Shown here: piece by piece, positions 12,601 through 23,418 of the stretch
Layout of the letters: each line of letters starts with the position of its first letter
How positions within the stretch are numbered: position 1 is the stretch's first letter
Source of the DNA: Certhia americana
Lineage: Eukaryota > Chordata > Aves > Passeriformes > Certhiidae
NCBI GenBank assembly: GCA_018697195.1
Contig: CM031859.1
Coordinates: 51,584,261-51,648,260 of the forward strand
Length of the DNA: 64,000 bases
Reading direction: 5' to 3'
Translations under genes and position numbers: made by a program
The notes under the pieces: generated by a model
Told to the model about the DNA's origin: nothing
The model's input: the letters and a program-made list of their open reading frames with translations, nothing else
Database searches by the model: none

Positions 12601-15600
12601 ACACCATTTGGTAAACCTCAAATACAATTCTTTTGCAACATTTTGTTTTCTTTTTCTTCTTAGCCATTATCCTTCCCATTCATCTCTTTTGCACACCAGT
12701 GATATATTGCTGCCTGTTTTTTGACAGTCTCTGTTGAAGTAAAATCTTAAAAAATTGAATCTTTCTGTAAATATTAAAAAATATAATAATTTTTTAAAAA
12801 ATGGGTTGAACGGCCGCCCTCATGATTACAAGTTCATGTTCTCAGTGCTTGGCTACTGAAAAATACAGGTTTGAATAGCTAGCATGCCCCAAAGCACAAG
12901 CTCTGCCCTGTCAGCTAGGGAGAATAATTAGGATAATTTGTATGCACATTGTTTATGATCATCTCTTCTTCTTGAGTAAAAGTATCAGAAAATTTGGTTT
13001 GGTAATGAGGTTTAGTTCTAATCTGACAGAAATGACACTGCTATTATTCAGCTGACTTGTCAGAGAGCAAGTGCTCTGCAGGGCAGAGTTTGGGAGCTTC
13101 TGGAATAGCTCAAGTCATTGCACAAGGCCATGGTAATTGCATGTCATTCAGTTAAAGATGATTTCCTGACACTTTGCATGACAACACTTAATATACACGT
13201 ATGGTATTCTTTTAGGACTTAGGCTATTTCTTCATGCCACGTGCTTTGAGTAAAATATTCTGTCATGAATAACTGTGAAATGTCTTGCATGTTTTCTACA
13301 GCACAGATGCTTGCAAACTTTTCTAATTAGTTACTACAATGTTTGCATGCTTAGCTTCACAGTAAGGCCACACTTGTCTGCATGATTAAACTGGAAGTGA
13401 TTCTGTATCACATAGCCCATTTAGGTGAGACAATTACTAGCACATTGTTTGTGTTATTTTGCTTGTTAAGCAGCTCTCCTGAACTAGCAGCACTACATCT
13501 ATTAGAAATGACGCTTCAGCTATGCACATGTTCATGTCTCTATGTGAAAGTATATTTATATATCAGTAAAAATACTGTGATGTCCCAATTTCAAACAGAT
13601 CAATAAATTCACAGAATACATTTACAGTGAGGGATAACTCAAACTGCAAAACAAAATCAAATTACTATGCACTGAGAAACGCAACTACTCTAGAAACAGT
13701 AGTTTATGAAGCAAAGCAGCAGTAATTGTTTTGCTTCTCTAACCAAAAGCCTACCTGCTTTATTCCTTTTTTTTTTTTTTTTTTTCATCTCTGTGGGATT
13801 TCTTGCATGAAATATTTGAGAAGTATTTGTTGTATTATTTCATTTGATTCATTCAGGTAGGTTAGCAGATCCTTCTGGTGTGACTTCCTGTGGCTATGAA
13901 AATGGAGAGCTCCTGTGCTTATCTGCAAGAAGCTGGTGGTCCTGTAAGTATATGCTATCACGCTGTTCTTCTCCAAAATATATTAGTGTCCAAGAAGGCC
14001 ATCTCAAAATATTTTTTCCCCTTAGACTTCTCTATTACATTATAATTTCAGTGCTATGTAATTCTCCATCACAAACTTGCAGCAAGACATCTAAGTGTGA
14101 GTGGGTATATGAAAGTTAATTGATTTTGAATACTTGCTTGAGAAAGGAGAAAAAAACCCAAAACCCAAGTTTTCAGCCTTAAAAATATTTACACAGCAAA
14201 TATTTCTGTGAAAATGTGTGGGAAACACCATGACAGGTATATATATTTGTAGATATTTGTAGATATTTGCAGTTTACAATTAGTCCAGAGCAGATTTCTT
14301 CATTTTAGATGCTTGCACTTCAAATTAAAATTTTGTGGGGAAATGTCAAGCAGGAGTCTTTGTGGTACTCATACCATCCTTGGTTCTTTTTCCCATAGCA
14401 TACTTTCCCTCCATCACTTCTGTCCCTTGCTCCCTCAGCTTCCCCAATGTCCTACTGTAAATTCCCTATTCCCCCAGAACTGTCAGCAGGTTTCAGCAAG
14501 CAGCTCTGTCCCTTCCCTGCCACGGGAATGTTTTTCCTTCAGTGGCCATTTGGATTAAGCTTCTGTCTGTGAATCAGCAGTTAAATGTGTATATTTTCAA
14601 GTGAACAAAGACATAACATAGATAAGATTTAAAATATAAATCTAGTGTAAAACTCCCTGTGATACTCACTCCAGCTTTGGTTTTCCCTCTCTGTGTTTGG
14701 ATAGCACTAGATGATCTGTGGGATAGTGTCCCACACAGTGTCAAGTAACAAGAGCCATTGCATAGCCCTTTGTAAGCAGGGGACCTTCCTGGAATAGAGA
14801 CCTCTGCCTTTACTTTCTCAGTGTTTAAATTCCTGCCTTTCATTTACTTCTAAATACTGCAGGTTTGCTTGATATCCATTTTGTTGCCTTCAGAAAATGT
14901 ATAAACTCAGCTTTGATTTACCCTACTTCAGCAAGAATACACAGAATCTTTGAGACTGCATGGAAATGTCTCTTAATGTTCTGAGGATATGAATGCTTTC
15001 AGCTGGCCTTCAGAGCAGCCCTCTCTGCCACAAGCAGTCATATGAAACCAGGAATGAGTTTAAATCAGAAACTCACATTTAATATACCTCAGGTGTATGG
15101 GACACTACCTGCTTAAAAACATTGGACTTTTTTGCCTAGAGTAATATTCAGTATAGTCCTGTCCTGCGTTGTCTTCTGCCCCCTAAGTCACCCAAGCAGG
15201 TGCAAATATATAATATAGGCAAGAACACTTAAAAGAATATAAGCACTTTGTGATGTGAGGTCAAGATTTCAATGCTTCTCATGAAAACAGTGAACAAGAA
15301 GCAAGAGCCAGTTCAGCAATGAGTCTCAGTGAAGCACTGTCTTCTTATCACTTGACAGTTGCTCTTCTGACTGGACATACATTTCCTCCTTAATTCCCAA
15401 CCAGGTCCACATTAAGGAGGTGTATCACATGAGGCAAGAGGTGTCTCTTTGTATATAACCCTTTATATCTGTTCAATCAGCAACCCCAGGGAAGTTGAAA
15501 TCCTTGCACCTGACCTGCCTGTCAGTGCCCCATTATGGGGATGCCATTGAACAGTCCACTCTATCAGAGCATGGGTTGACCAACTTGTTCAGGGGCATAC

Positions 15601-18600
15601 ATCAACTTGGAGTTCTTAGATATTTCCAGTTTTGTCAAGTATGTTACCTGCTGCCAGCCACTCCTCCCTTAGGTGCCCTTGAAAGATTCACACTAAACAG
15701 TCTACTGAATAACATACTTCATTAACAAACACACTGACAGTCAAACACTGTGACAGGTTAAGGTTCAGAGATTGCTGTTGATAGTAACTGATTGCAAAAA
15801 TGAATTTGAAGCAATATATTGAACAATTTTAATTTGTTGTTGTTAATTAAAGCTAATTAGAGATAATAATTTAGCCTGTATAGTATGAGGTTCTTACCCA
15901 ATAGGCATCCCTATGGGGGAGGAGACGGGTTCAGCCTGTTGACTGATCCCAGAAGTTAGGATGGAGTCTTCTCTGATCTCCCTCCCCACTTTAGTTATAT
16001 TTGTATTACTTCCTTTGAGAGAAGAGAAAAAGTGAAGTTACATTTGGTGACATTTCATGTTGATGTGGTGTTTGAGTCATTAGTATATGTAGAGTATGAA
16101 AAGCAAGATGTGTTTCTGAGCTAATGAAGCAAAGGCCAGCTTCTGGTTACCACCTGGTTCATTCCTTTGGCTTAGTGCCTGCTAGTTGCATGCTTTCAGT
16201 GGAGCATAACCACAACACCGCTGTGTTGCTCCACCCTTTGTTTCATATCTGCATCGACTTCAACAAGCCATGACCACAGCATCTCCATGCTGCTCCATCC
16301 TTTTTTTTTAATCTCATGCTTAGAGCAATTCACTGAGTTCCCTATGTATTCCTGCTCCTAAGGTGTGCAGAGCCAGTCCCTGCTGAACTATAGCCAACAC
16401 ACACACTCCTGCTTTGTGAACTTTATTTCGTGATCTTCTCCCATAAGGTGGAGTAACAACAGCTTCCCATTGGGAAGGACTCCCATTGGGAGGACAGATA
16501 CATGGTAGGTGTTCAGGTTTTGATGATTTTGGTCCTCACTGCTGGGATTTTTGTACAAAATATCAGCACAGTCCGTGGCCTGAGACCAAGTATGAGCAAA
16601 TGACTTCTCAGCATAACAACTCAGAGGCACTCACCCAAGAGGTAAAATAACTGATCCCCAGGCTTTTCTTCACCCCAAACTATTAAACTTCATTTCTGCA
16701 AAGGGAACACAGTTAAGAGGAGGACTTCAAATTCTCCTTTCAAGAGACAAATATCAAATAGCCCTATGGGCACTCTGACTGGGGACAAGATTTAGCACCA
16801 GTGAGAAATGAGCCTGAGTTTCCTACATCCTGGATCTGACTGCTCCAACTTATGGATCAGACCAAAGAAAGCCATCATCATAAAACAAACCTAAACAGAT
16901 AAATTGAGGTAATAGTCAAGCAATTTTCAGTGAGTGAAATATTTTTAGAAGCAAAATTATTATTTTCTAGTAAAATATCACGTTTTCCTTTCTCATAGGT
17001 CTAAGATACATAGCAGAATGTTTTTTAATGACAACAATATTTGTGAAATACCCCTTAGTCTTTCTATACTTAGTTCACAGTTAATATTTGAGAGAATTTT
17101 CTTGTCTTGTCCATGACCACCTACAAATATCTAACTTTTTTCCATTAGTTTTTTTCCTTTCCTGCCAAATAAAGCACAGTGTAAACTCATACAATGCTGC
17201 TAAAGAACAATGCATAAATAAACACTACAAATCATATCTAAATCAATACAAGTGTCATCATTACTACATTTCAGTACATATATTCCACTGCTAAACACAG
17301 TTGTATTCTTGGCAAGTTGAAAAAGTTGCATTTGGCATGGGAGAGAATTAATTTTCTTACATGGAAATTTTTCATTCACTTATGATTAACACCTCCTGCC
17401 TTTTAATTATTGTTACAGGTATGAATTACTATCTGGCTTTTATACCCTTTCTGGGGGCAGTGGAGGCTGGCCTCTTTGGGCAGCTGCCATATGAGATAGA
17501 AATATTGCCGCCAGAGGAGCAAAAAGATGATTTCTGTTACAGCGTTAAAGACTGCTGGTCTCGCATGCCCAAGCTCATGGATGACTGGAAGGCCTTTTTT
17601 GAAGTAAATAATTTTTTTAAAATATTTTTAGCTATTATACAAAAATATTAGCTTTAAAAAGTGTTATTACTGTGATTTTTAAGATTCAGAGAACTTAGTT
17701 TGTTTTCAATAACAGCTTCAGATAAAAACAAGCAGGAAAAATGGAAGGCATAATGGAGCATAATGGAAAGCATATAGTGAGTCAGAGATAAAGAGGACAG
17801 GGTTTTTACAAGTTATGGAATTTTCTTCTTCCTTTGAGACAGTCCTGTATCCTGGCCTCTGTTCCAAGATTCTGTTTTGTATTCAATTATATTTGTATTC
17901 TTTCAAAACTGTTTATGTTAGCAATGCAAAATAAGCCTGCGAGATGGGACACTGCCCATAAGAAGTGGCCTTTGGTTTGTTTTATAGGGTTCATTTATTT
18001 CTCTAAGCATCTAAAAACTTGAAAATGCTGAAACATCTTTCAGAATGACAACTATTTATGCAAGTAGATAGTCTCTTTCTTCCTCACTCAGCTGTTTTCT
18101 AATCCCAAAGATGAACATATTTTTCTTTCTTCATAGATTTAATAGCTATTTTTCATAGCTAGACTACTGCAGTTAATATTTTTTATTGGTAGTCAAATAA
18201 TTGAAAATTATCCGAAATATTAACCTGTAAGTTCCTCTTGTGAGTGAAGGTATATGGTTTAAGAGTAAGACTGGATTTGTCTTCATAAGATAGTTTTTCC
18301 CATGCATCATGTTTCAGAAGTTATTGTAAAATATCTAATCCTCAAATAACCATAATTATAACAAGGATAATTTTCTTATTTTTATGAGAAACTTCAGAAA
18401 GTTATGGTCAAAAGAGCATAAACAAGTTTTCCAGAAGTCTCCTATATCAGTACTGAATCTTCCATGGCACTTAGATACAAAAGTCCACTGAATTTTTGTA
18501 ACCAAATACTGAAATCACGTGGATAAAACCCTTGCAATGTTGAAGTTGAAGAACAATAACTACCTTTAGCAATTTAAATTTAATTAGCTGTCAAACTTAT

Positions 18601-21600
18601 TATTTTGTGAGGTATGTGCTTACATTAAAAAAAATAATAATTTGGTTTAAACCTCCCCTCTCATTCTCTGCTCTTTTTGCTCCCTGTTGCTGCAGTATCT
18701 GCTATCTACAGAACACAAAGCTGTGAACTCCGCCAGTTTCTCCTCCTTCAAACTGGATGATGCCCTTGGCTTCATGTGGAAGGCACACACCACCTCCATT
18801 GCTTATGCACTTCCCAAGTTCCAGGACTGGTAAGCGGAACAGAGTGGTGTCCATGGAGGGTCTTTCCACCTCCATGGCTCTTTGGAAGGATGGTATCCTA
18901 ACAAAGTCTGCATGAGCTTTCATACCTTAGGCTCTGCCCTTCCTTCCACTCCCTCAGAGTGTGGGATGGCCAGCGAGAGGTGGCTGCCCAAGTGAGCAGT
19001 CAGGTCTCTCAGAGCCAGGACCTGATTCAGGAGCTGTGCTTAATCTGGGCAGAGGCAGGGTTGCTCAGAGAAGAAATTAGGTATAAAGTGCTTAAAGAGG
19101 CCTTAAGTCATTGTGGCACTGAGGCCACTCAGGATTTTATACTGAACAAAAACCTTTGGGATAAAAAAATTAGCTAGTGTGTTCTACAGGAAAGTTCAGT
19201 TATCTGCCGTATTTTCTATTTTCTTCTCTTTCAGCTTAAAATATCTCTCTGATCCAGAAGCAAATTTTGGTGAAGACTGGGCAAATGCTGTAGATTTCAT
19301 TGCCGCCACACACTTCAGTACAGACTTACTGACCACAAACGACTTCCAGGCTTTCCTGCCCCAGAGAATGCTTGTTGAAGGGGATGTCCTCCCATCCATT
19401 AGTGACTTCAGTCCAGAGCAAAATAAGGTCTTGGTTTCTCTGAGAGCTCTTCACAAAGCAAATAAATTAACAGGTATGAGCCTGACCTACAGATGTCTAT
19501 TGTCCATAGATATTTAATATCTTGTTCTCTCTACTTACCTTTCTCCATATGAATACAATGAATGTTTGATATAAAGTACTAAAAATACTTCTTAAGAGAC
19601 TAACATTCATAAGTAAACAACACACCAGACAGCAAATGCTGGTGGGATAACACTGACAATATGAGGGATCTCAGTGAGAAATGCATTTTGAGTGCAGATG
19701 ATCTTACTCTTTCTTGTCCCAGTTTTCACAGGAACTTTAAAAACAGAGACTTTTTTTTATTTCAGCAGTTGAATCTGAAACGATTACAGCTCTAAATGAA
19801 ATAAATAGACCAGCTGAACAAAAACAAACAAACAAACAAAAATTTAAAAAGTAAATTATCATGAGCAACAGTTTTTATGGTCTCAAGTGTTCTGGTTTGT
19901 TTCAGTTTTTGGTTTTATCTCAGTCTTTAATTTAACAGAGATCTGTCCCACCAAAACTGTATCCTCAGACGATGTAGTCATTGTATTCGCCAAAATAAGT
20001 CGTGCATCACCATCCAGTGGTGTGATACAGAATTACACTCTCCTGAGGATTCAGCTCTTTCATAGATACTGCTGGGTTGCTATTTTTATTTGACTTTTAT
20101 GAAGCAAAGTTATTTTAAATCTTTAAATGAAAATAGAATATGGAAATACAGTGAAAAATTTGCATGCTTTTCTATGGCCTCTTCTACCTGTACATTTCAC
20201 TGAAAATTCTCTCACCAGTTGTATTTAAAACTGAAAAAGATGTGAAATAAAGCTATTCAGTGTTCCAAAAAGAGCATCCTCCCATCACAGAGTGCTTCCC
20301 TCACATTTTTCACATAGCATTCTTCTTTGGAATCTGAATAAGGATCTGAACTCCTGCCTGGCAGTCTGTGACACAGTTCAGGGTTTCTTGACATACCTCC
20401 AGGAAGGGAGAGGAGCACAGCAAGGAAAAGCATGACCAGAAGGACAGGAAGGAGGGAGAAGATCACCAGGGCAGCAGCACATTAGGTGAGGACAGCACTG
20501 CAGGGAGAGAGGAAAGGATGTATGGATGCTGAACACTATAAATGGAAGGAGAGAGATTAAGTTTCATGCAGGTGCAGCCTTAATTCCATAGCTGAATTCC
20601 CTTGCTTTGCAGGGGGGAGATTTCCCTCACTTTGCTCTAAGGGATGAGCTTTGAATTCAGCTGAGAATTAAATGCCAGCTAGTTCAGCCTGGTAACTGAT
20701 TTGCAGATCAGAAAAAAGATCTTTAAAATAAATTTGACTGCATCTATATCCACAGCCTTAGCAGGGACCTGAAAGACCTTAGTGCTACAAAACAGGTGAG
20801 AAAATATTCTGGGTTTGTAAATGCTTTTCAATACATCCTGTGAGATACAGGGTTCTCTACTGGTACTGCAAACCTTAACAGCAGATAGAGGGTCTTACTA
20901 CCTCCTAGGAAGGGACCCTGTCAAACCCAGAGTGAGATTTGATTTCTTGATTTAGAGTTTGATTACTCTTTATTTTCATTTAGTTACCCCTGCCATTCCA
21001 GCAGGAACTGCATTGAGAGAGTGTTGTTCTGCTTCTAAAGCTTTTCTACTATGGACTGTCTGATAAACCTTTTATGCTCTGCCCCTCACTGATACCCAAA
21101 GGCAGAACAGGAGGAGAATAAATTCTTCTTAGTTTTTCACCAGACTTTTTTACCTTCAGATTTCCCCTCTATCCACTCTAAAGATGAGCACTGAGTGGAG
21201 TGAGAAGTAATCATTATATGAATTATATGAATTATATGAAGAACGAGTGAGGGAGCTGGGGTTGTTTAGCCTGGAGAAGAGACTCAGAAGTGACCTTATC
21301 ACTCTCTACAACTTCCTGAAGGGTGGCTGTGGTCATCTGGGGGTTGGTCTCTTTCTCCAGGCAACAATGGACAGAAGGAGAGGACACAGTCTCAAGCTGT
21401 GCCAAGGGAAATATAGGTCGGATATTAGGAAAAAGATTTTACAGAAAGAGTGATAAAGTACTGGAATGTCCTGCCTGGGGAGGTGGTGGAGTCACCATCC
21501 CTGGATGTGTTTAAAAAAAGACTGGATGTGGCACTTGCTGCCATGGTCTAGTTGGTGTGTCAGAGCATGGGTTGGACTCCATGATCTTGAAGGTCCCTTC

Positions 21601-22319
21601 CAACCTAGAAATTCTGTGAAATTCTGTGAAATTCTGTGAAATTCTGTGAAATTCTGTGAAATCAGTGACTACTCTGTGTCAGTGCTAATGCTAGGCTGGC
21701 CGTCCAAGCCACACTTCCTAGAGAGCCACTGCTTATCACCTGGACAAAAGTATTAGGATCATTTGCTTCTTTAGCTCGAGGTTTTAGCTGGCAGAAAGTG
21801 ATCACTCTTTGCATTAGAGAGAAAACGAAGACAGGCCTGATTATAACACCCAGGCTACTGCTCCATAAAGCACGAAGCTACGTGACAGAGCAGACAAAGA
21901 CCTTCCCTGAAGTCTTCAATCATTTCGACCTGCAAAACTGGTGACAAGGGAACAAGCCCCGTTGTTTGTCAATACAAAGGATCCTGAGCTGAATGAATGG
22001 CCTGAGTCTCCCTGCACATTTGTAGGCAATTATCACCCCACCAGCAAGCTCCAGCTTTGTCTGCACTTCACTGTCCCCAGGAGAGAGAGAGTCGAGTGCT
22101 TGTTGCCAGTCACGCGTTTGGTCCCTGTTATGCTGTGAGCTGCATGTGCTCCATGCTAATCTGACAATGTCGTCTTGTGTTTCCTTCCAAGGAGGATTGC
22201 TGCTGAAGCTCTGGCAAAAGGTAATGTCCACCGAAGCAGGAAGACGTATGGGCCGAAAACTGATTGAAAGCGTGATTTCGAGCCAGAAGCTCGAACTACT
22301 TGACCTAGTAGAAATGTAG
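9333..22319 (+). CDS. LEG1: LEG1 homolog, secreted protein, complete six-exon gene
   Basis: Spliced coding sequence: 9333-9654, 13857-13943, 17419-17603, 18696-18829, 19235-19473 and 22192-22319. This totals 1095 bp, or 364 residues plus TAG, and every junction is GT-AG with matching phase. The product matches my memory of the LEG1/C6orf58 (DUF781) family: a signal peptide, the motif [20 protein letters not shown] across exons 1-2, a CGYENGE block, and a [17 protein letters not shown] block. Paired cysteines and an N-glycosylation site (N76) fit a secreted glycoprotein. Family knowledge: zebrafish Leg1 is needed for liver growth, human C6orf58 is salivary, and the monotreme lactation protein belongs here. 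At 364 residues it is somewhat longer than the roughly 330-residue human protein, mainly at the C-terminus. No frameshift or internal stop is seen, so the gene looks functional. THEMIS lies convergently downstream, as in human. Confidence 0.93.
9942..9987. repeat. 23-bp tandem duplication in LEG1 intron 1
   Basis: AGATTTCAGGGCATGCATT plus four bases is repeated immediately with a single T/C difference. A simple local duplication. Confidence 0.9.
11700..12470 (+). mobile_element. Old, heavily decayed CR1-like LINE remnant
   Basis: In LEG1 intron 1, AGATCATGTCAGGCTAATTT and the later GCTGGGAGGCACTGTCAATA resemble the internal CR1 consensus order, but with many indels. The ends are uncertain. 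The ORFs in this stretch are short and unrelated to LEG1. Confidence 0.4.
13857..13943 (+). CDS. LEG1: LEG1 coding exon 2
   Basis: An 87-bp exon after the acceptor ATTCAG at 13851-13856. It starts in phase 1 (G|GT) and reads [20 protein letters not shown], then CLSARSWWS. The donor is TCCT|GTAAGT, phase 1. The two cysteines and the tryptophan pair are family hallmarks. The exon itself begins with GTAGGT, which could be mistaken for a donor, but the frame fits only the boundary given. Confidence 0.92.
13944..17418 (+). other. LEG1: LEG1 intron 2
   Basis: 3.5 kb, GT-AG. Contains the imperfect duplication at 16203; nothing else recognised. Confidence 0.9.
16203..16303. repeat. Imperfect ~40-bp duplication in LEG1 intron 2
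   Basis: AGCATAACCACAACACCGC..TTGCTCCACCCTTT and AGCCATGACCACAGCATC..CTGCTCCATCCTTTT are two diverged copies about 63 bp apart. Confidence 0.5.
17419..17603 (+). CDS. LEG1: LEG1 coding exon 3
   Basis: A 185-bp exon. The acceptor is TTGTTACAG and the donor GAA|GTAAAT, phase 0. It encodes the conserved [20 protein letters not shown] block, a proline and acidic linker, [19 protein letters not shown] with two cysteines, and ends KAFFE. The codon joined across the exon 2/3 boundary is TGT (Cys), where human LEG1 has a different residue. Confidence 0.92.
17604..18695 (+). other. LEG1: LEG1 intron 3
   Basis: 1.1 kb, GT-AG, AT-rich; no repeats or ORFs of note. Confidence 0.9.
18696..18829 (+). CDS. 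LEG1: LEG1 coding exon 4
   Basis: A 134-bp exon. The acceptor is GTTGCTGCAG and the donor GACTG|GTAAGC, phase 2. It reads [20 protein letters not shown], then [20 protein letters not shown], then KFQD. The family shares the short-helix pattern with a W.AHT core. Reading on past the donor meets TAA at once, so the intron is not retained as coding sequence. Confidence 0.92.
18830..19234 (+). other. LEG1: LEG1 intron 4
   Basis: 405 bp, GT-AG. It contains a 72-codon plus-strand ORF (18959-19177) that is not in frame with the exons and has no splice support. Confidence 0.9.
19235..19473 (+). CDS. LEG1: LEG1 coding exon 5
   Basis: A 239-bp exon after a pyrimidine-rich acceptor (TTCTCTTTCAG). It encodes [20 protein letters not shown] and continues [42 protein letters not shown], ending ALHKANKLT. 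The spacing of W, AVD, FL..RML and ISDF matches what I recall of the family. The donor is ACAG|GTATGA, phase 1. Confidence 0.92.
19474..22191 (+). other. LEG1: LEG1 intron 5
   Basis: 2.7 kb, GT-AG. Carries the CR1 fragment at 21240-21660, about 530 bp before exon 6. Confidence 0.9.
21240..21660 (+). mobile_element. CR1 LINE 3' fragment with ATTCTGTGAA tail
   Basis: Typical avian CR1 3' region: GGGGTTGTTTAGCCTGGAGA, a GGAGGTGGTGGAGTCACCAT block, GGTTGGACTCCATGATCTTG and AAGGTCCCTTCCAACCT. It ends in five exact copies of ATTCTGTGAA (21611-21660), the CR1 3' microsatellite. It lies in LEG1 intron 5, sense orientation. It is 5'-truncated and non-coding. Confidence 0.92.
22192..22319 (+). CDS. 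LEG1: LEG1 coding exon 6, C-terminus and stop
   Basis: The acceptor is TTCCTTCCAAG and the entry phase is 1. It encodes [20 protein letters not shown], then [20 protein letters not shown], then EM and TAG at 22317-22319. The tail is amphipathic and basic, and differs from the shorter hydrophilic tail I recall for human. An alternative acceptor downstream could replace this exon (see the entry at 22682). Confidence 0.85.
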
Positions 22320-22570
22320 AATTATTTGGAAGGAGATGATTTGGAAGTTCCCAGCCCCTTGAGAAGAAACGGTTCCAACATGGATTGATTTAATCTTTTT
22401 AGCAGACTTGTGTCTGGTAATCTGGCCATGGTAATTTCTTACAGCAGGATTTCCTGAGTAGCCATGTGTGTCTCTGTCTCATATGAAATCAAAATTTTTG
22501 CCTTATTTTTCCTAATTATCTCATTTATTTAACTTAATTCCTTATAAATAAAAAGTCTCACAGAAGAATC
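22320..22570 (+). terminator. LEG1: LEG1 3' UTR with AATAAA poly(A) signal
   Basis: After the TAG at 22317-22319, an AATAAA lies at 22547-22552 in AT-rich sequence. This gives a 3' UTR of roughly 250 nt if cleavage falls 15-25 nt later. No earlier canonical signal was noticed after the stop. Confidence 0.6.
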
Positions 22571-22681
22571 ATACTTTACTACTTTTTGTGACTTTATAAA
22601 TAATGTGTCATAATTGGAGACAAAATTAAAAACAGGCAAAATATATTTTGGTTTAGACTGTTTTTTTTTTTTTCCCTCTAG

Positions 22682-22863
22682 GCAGGAATTCCACTAGATA
22701 TGTAATTACTCAGGTCCTTGATGGTGTAACAGATGACCATGAGAAACTTTTTGAAGTTCTGATCCAAAGGCAATGCCTTGACTATTTCCCGCAGAGACTG
22801 CTATTTCACAGAGCAGCTGCAATCAAACTGGAAGTTTTCAGGCTTTTCAGATTAAATACTTGA
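22682..22863 (+). CDS. Candidate alternative LEG1 terminal exon
   Basis: A long pyrimidine tract ending CCCTCTAG (to 22681) is followed by an ORF in phase 1, the phase in which LEG1 exon 5 ends. The joined codon would be GGC, followed by 59 residues starting RNSTRYVITQVLDGVTDDHE and ending RLFRLNT, with TGA at 22861-22863. Splicing exon 5 directly to it would replace exon 6 with a different tail. No canonical poly(A) signal was noticed close downstream. I do not recognise the sequence. It may be chance, a decayed exon of a LEG1 duplicate, or a real isoform. Confidence 0.25.
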
Positions 22864-23344
22864 GTACAGATAGATTCCCTTGCTATGCTGCCTTGCAACA
22901 AGTAAACACCTCACGTGGCAGAGCAGAGCCAGCCCAGAGCAGTACTGAAGAAAAATAACTTACTCCGTACCAGCTTTTACATGACAACAGGGATTTCTTG
23001 ATTAATTGCACTTCAAGAGAACTTTGATCTATATATCAATTTATGTGATTATGTACCCTGCATAACCGCAGGTTGCTTTTCCATTCCCCCATGTCTAATC
23101 CACTTGTTGCAGTGTGTCATATGTTGGATTTGATTACTGAGGAAGAGATGTATTTGCAATGTTTGTACTCCCAGTGCCTGGAACACTCAGATCCAAGTGT
23201 TAATCCCAGTCTTTGGGTGATAACACACATTTGGAATCAGTTATAACTTGAAAACAGAGGTTGTGGGGGGATGGGTCAGGGGTCCTGCATGCAGACAGGG
23301 CATAAAGTTTCTTGGGAAAGAAGGAAATGAATGAATGATGTCTT

Positions 23345-23418
23345 TGCCAGCAACAGTGGACTTGGAACTAGATGACCTTTAACGTCCCTTCTAATCTAAA
23401 GCTTCCCGCAATTCTATA
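23345..23418 (+). mobile_element. Short CR1 3'-end remnant
   Basis: CTTGGAACTAGATGACCTTT..GTCCCTTCTAATCTAAAGC..AATTCTATAA is the decayed CR1 3' terminus, downstream of LEG1. Confidence 0.65.

Larger units (their letters stand above)
9655..13856 (+). other. LEG1: LEG1 intron 1
   Basis: 4.2 kb, GT-AG. Holds the 23-bp duplication at 9942, a G/T-rich tract near 10195-10255 and the old CR1-like remnant at 11.7-12.5 kb. A T-run at about 13769 lies near the acceptor side. Confidence 0.9.

Noticed and set aside
18959..19177. 72-codon plus-strand ORF inside LEG1 intron 4
   Set aside because: It is flanked by clear LEG1 splice sites, the exon 4 frame stops right after the donor, and the ORF has no family likeness.
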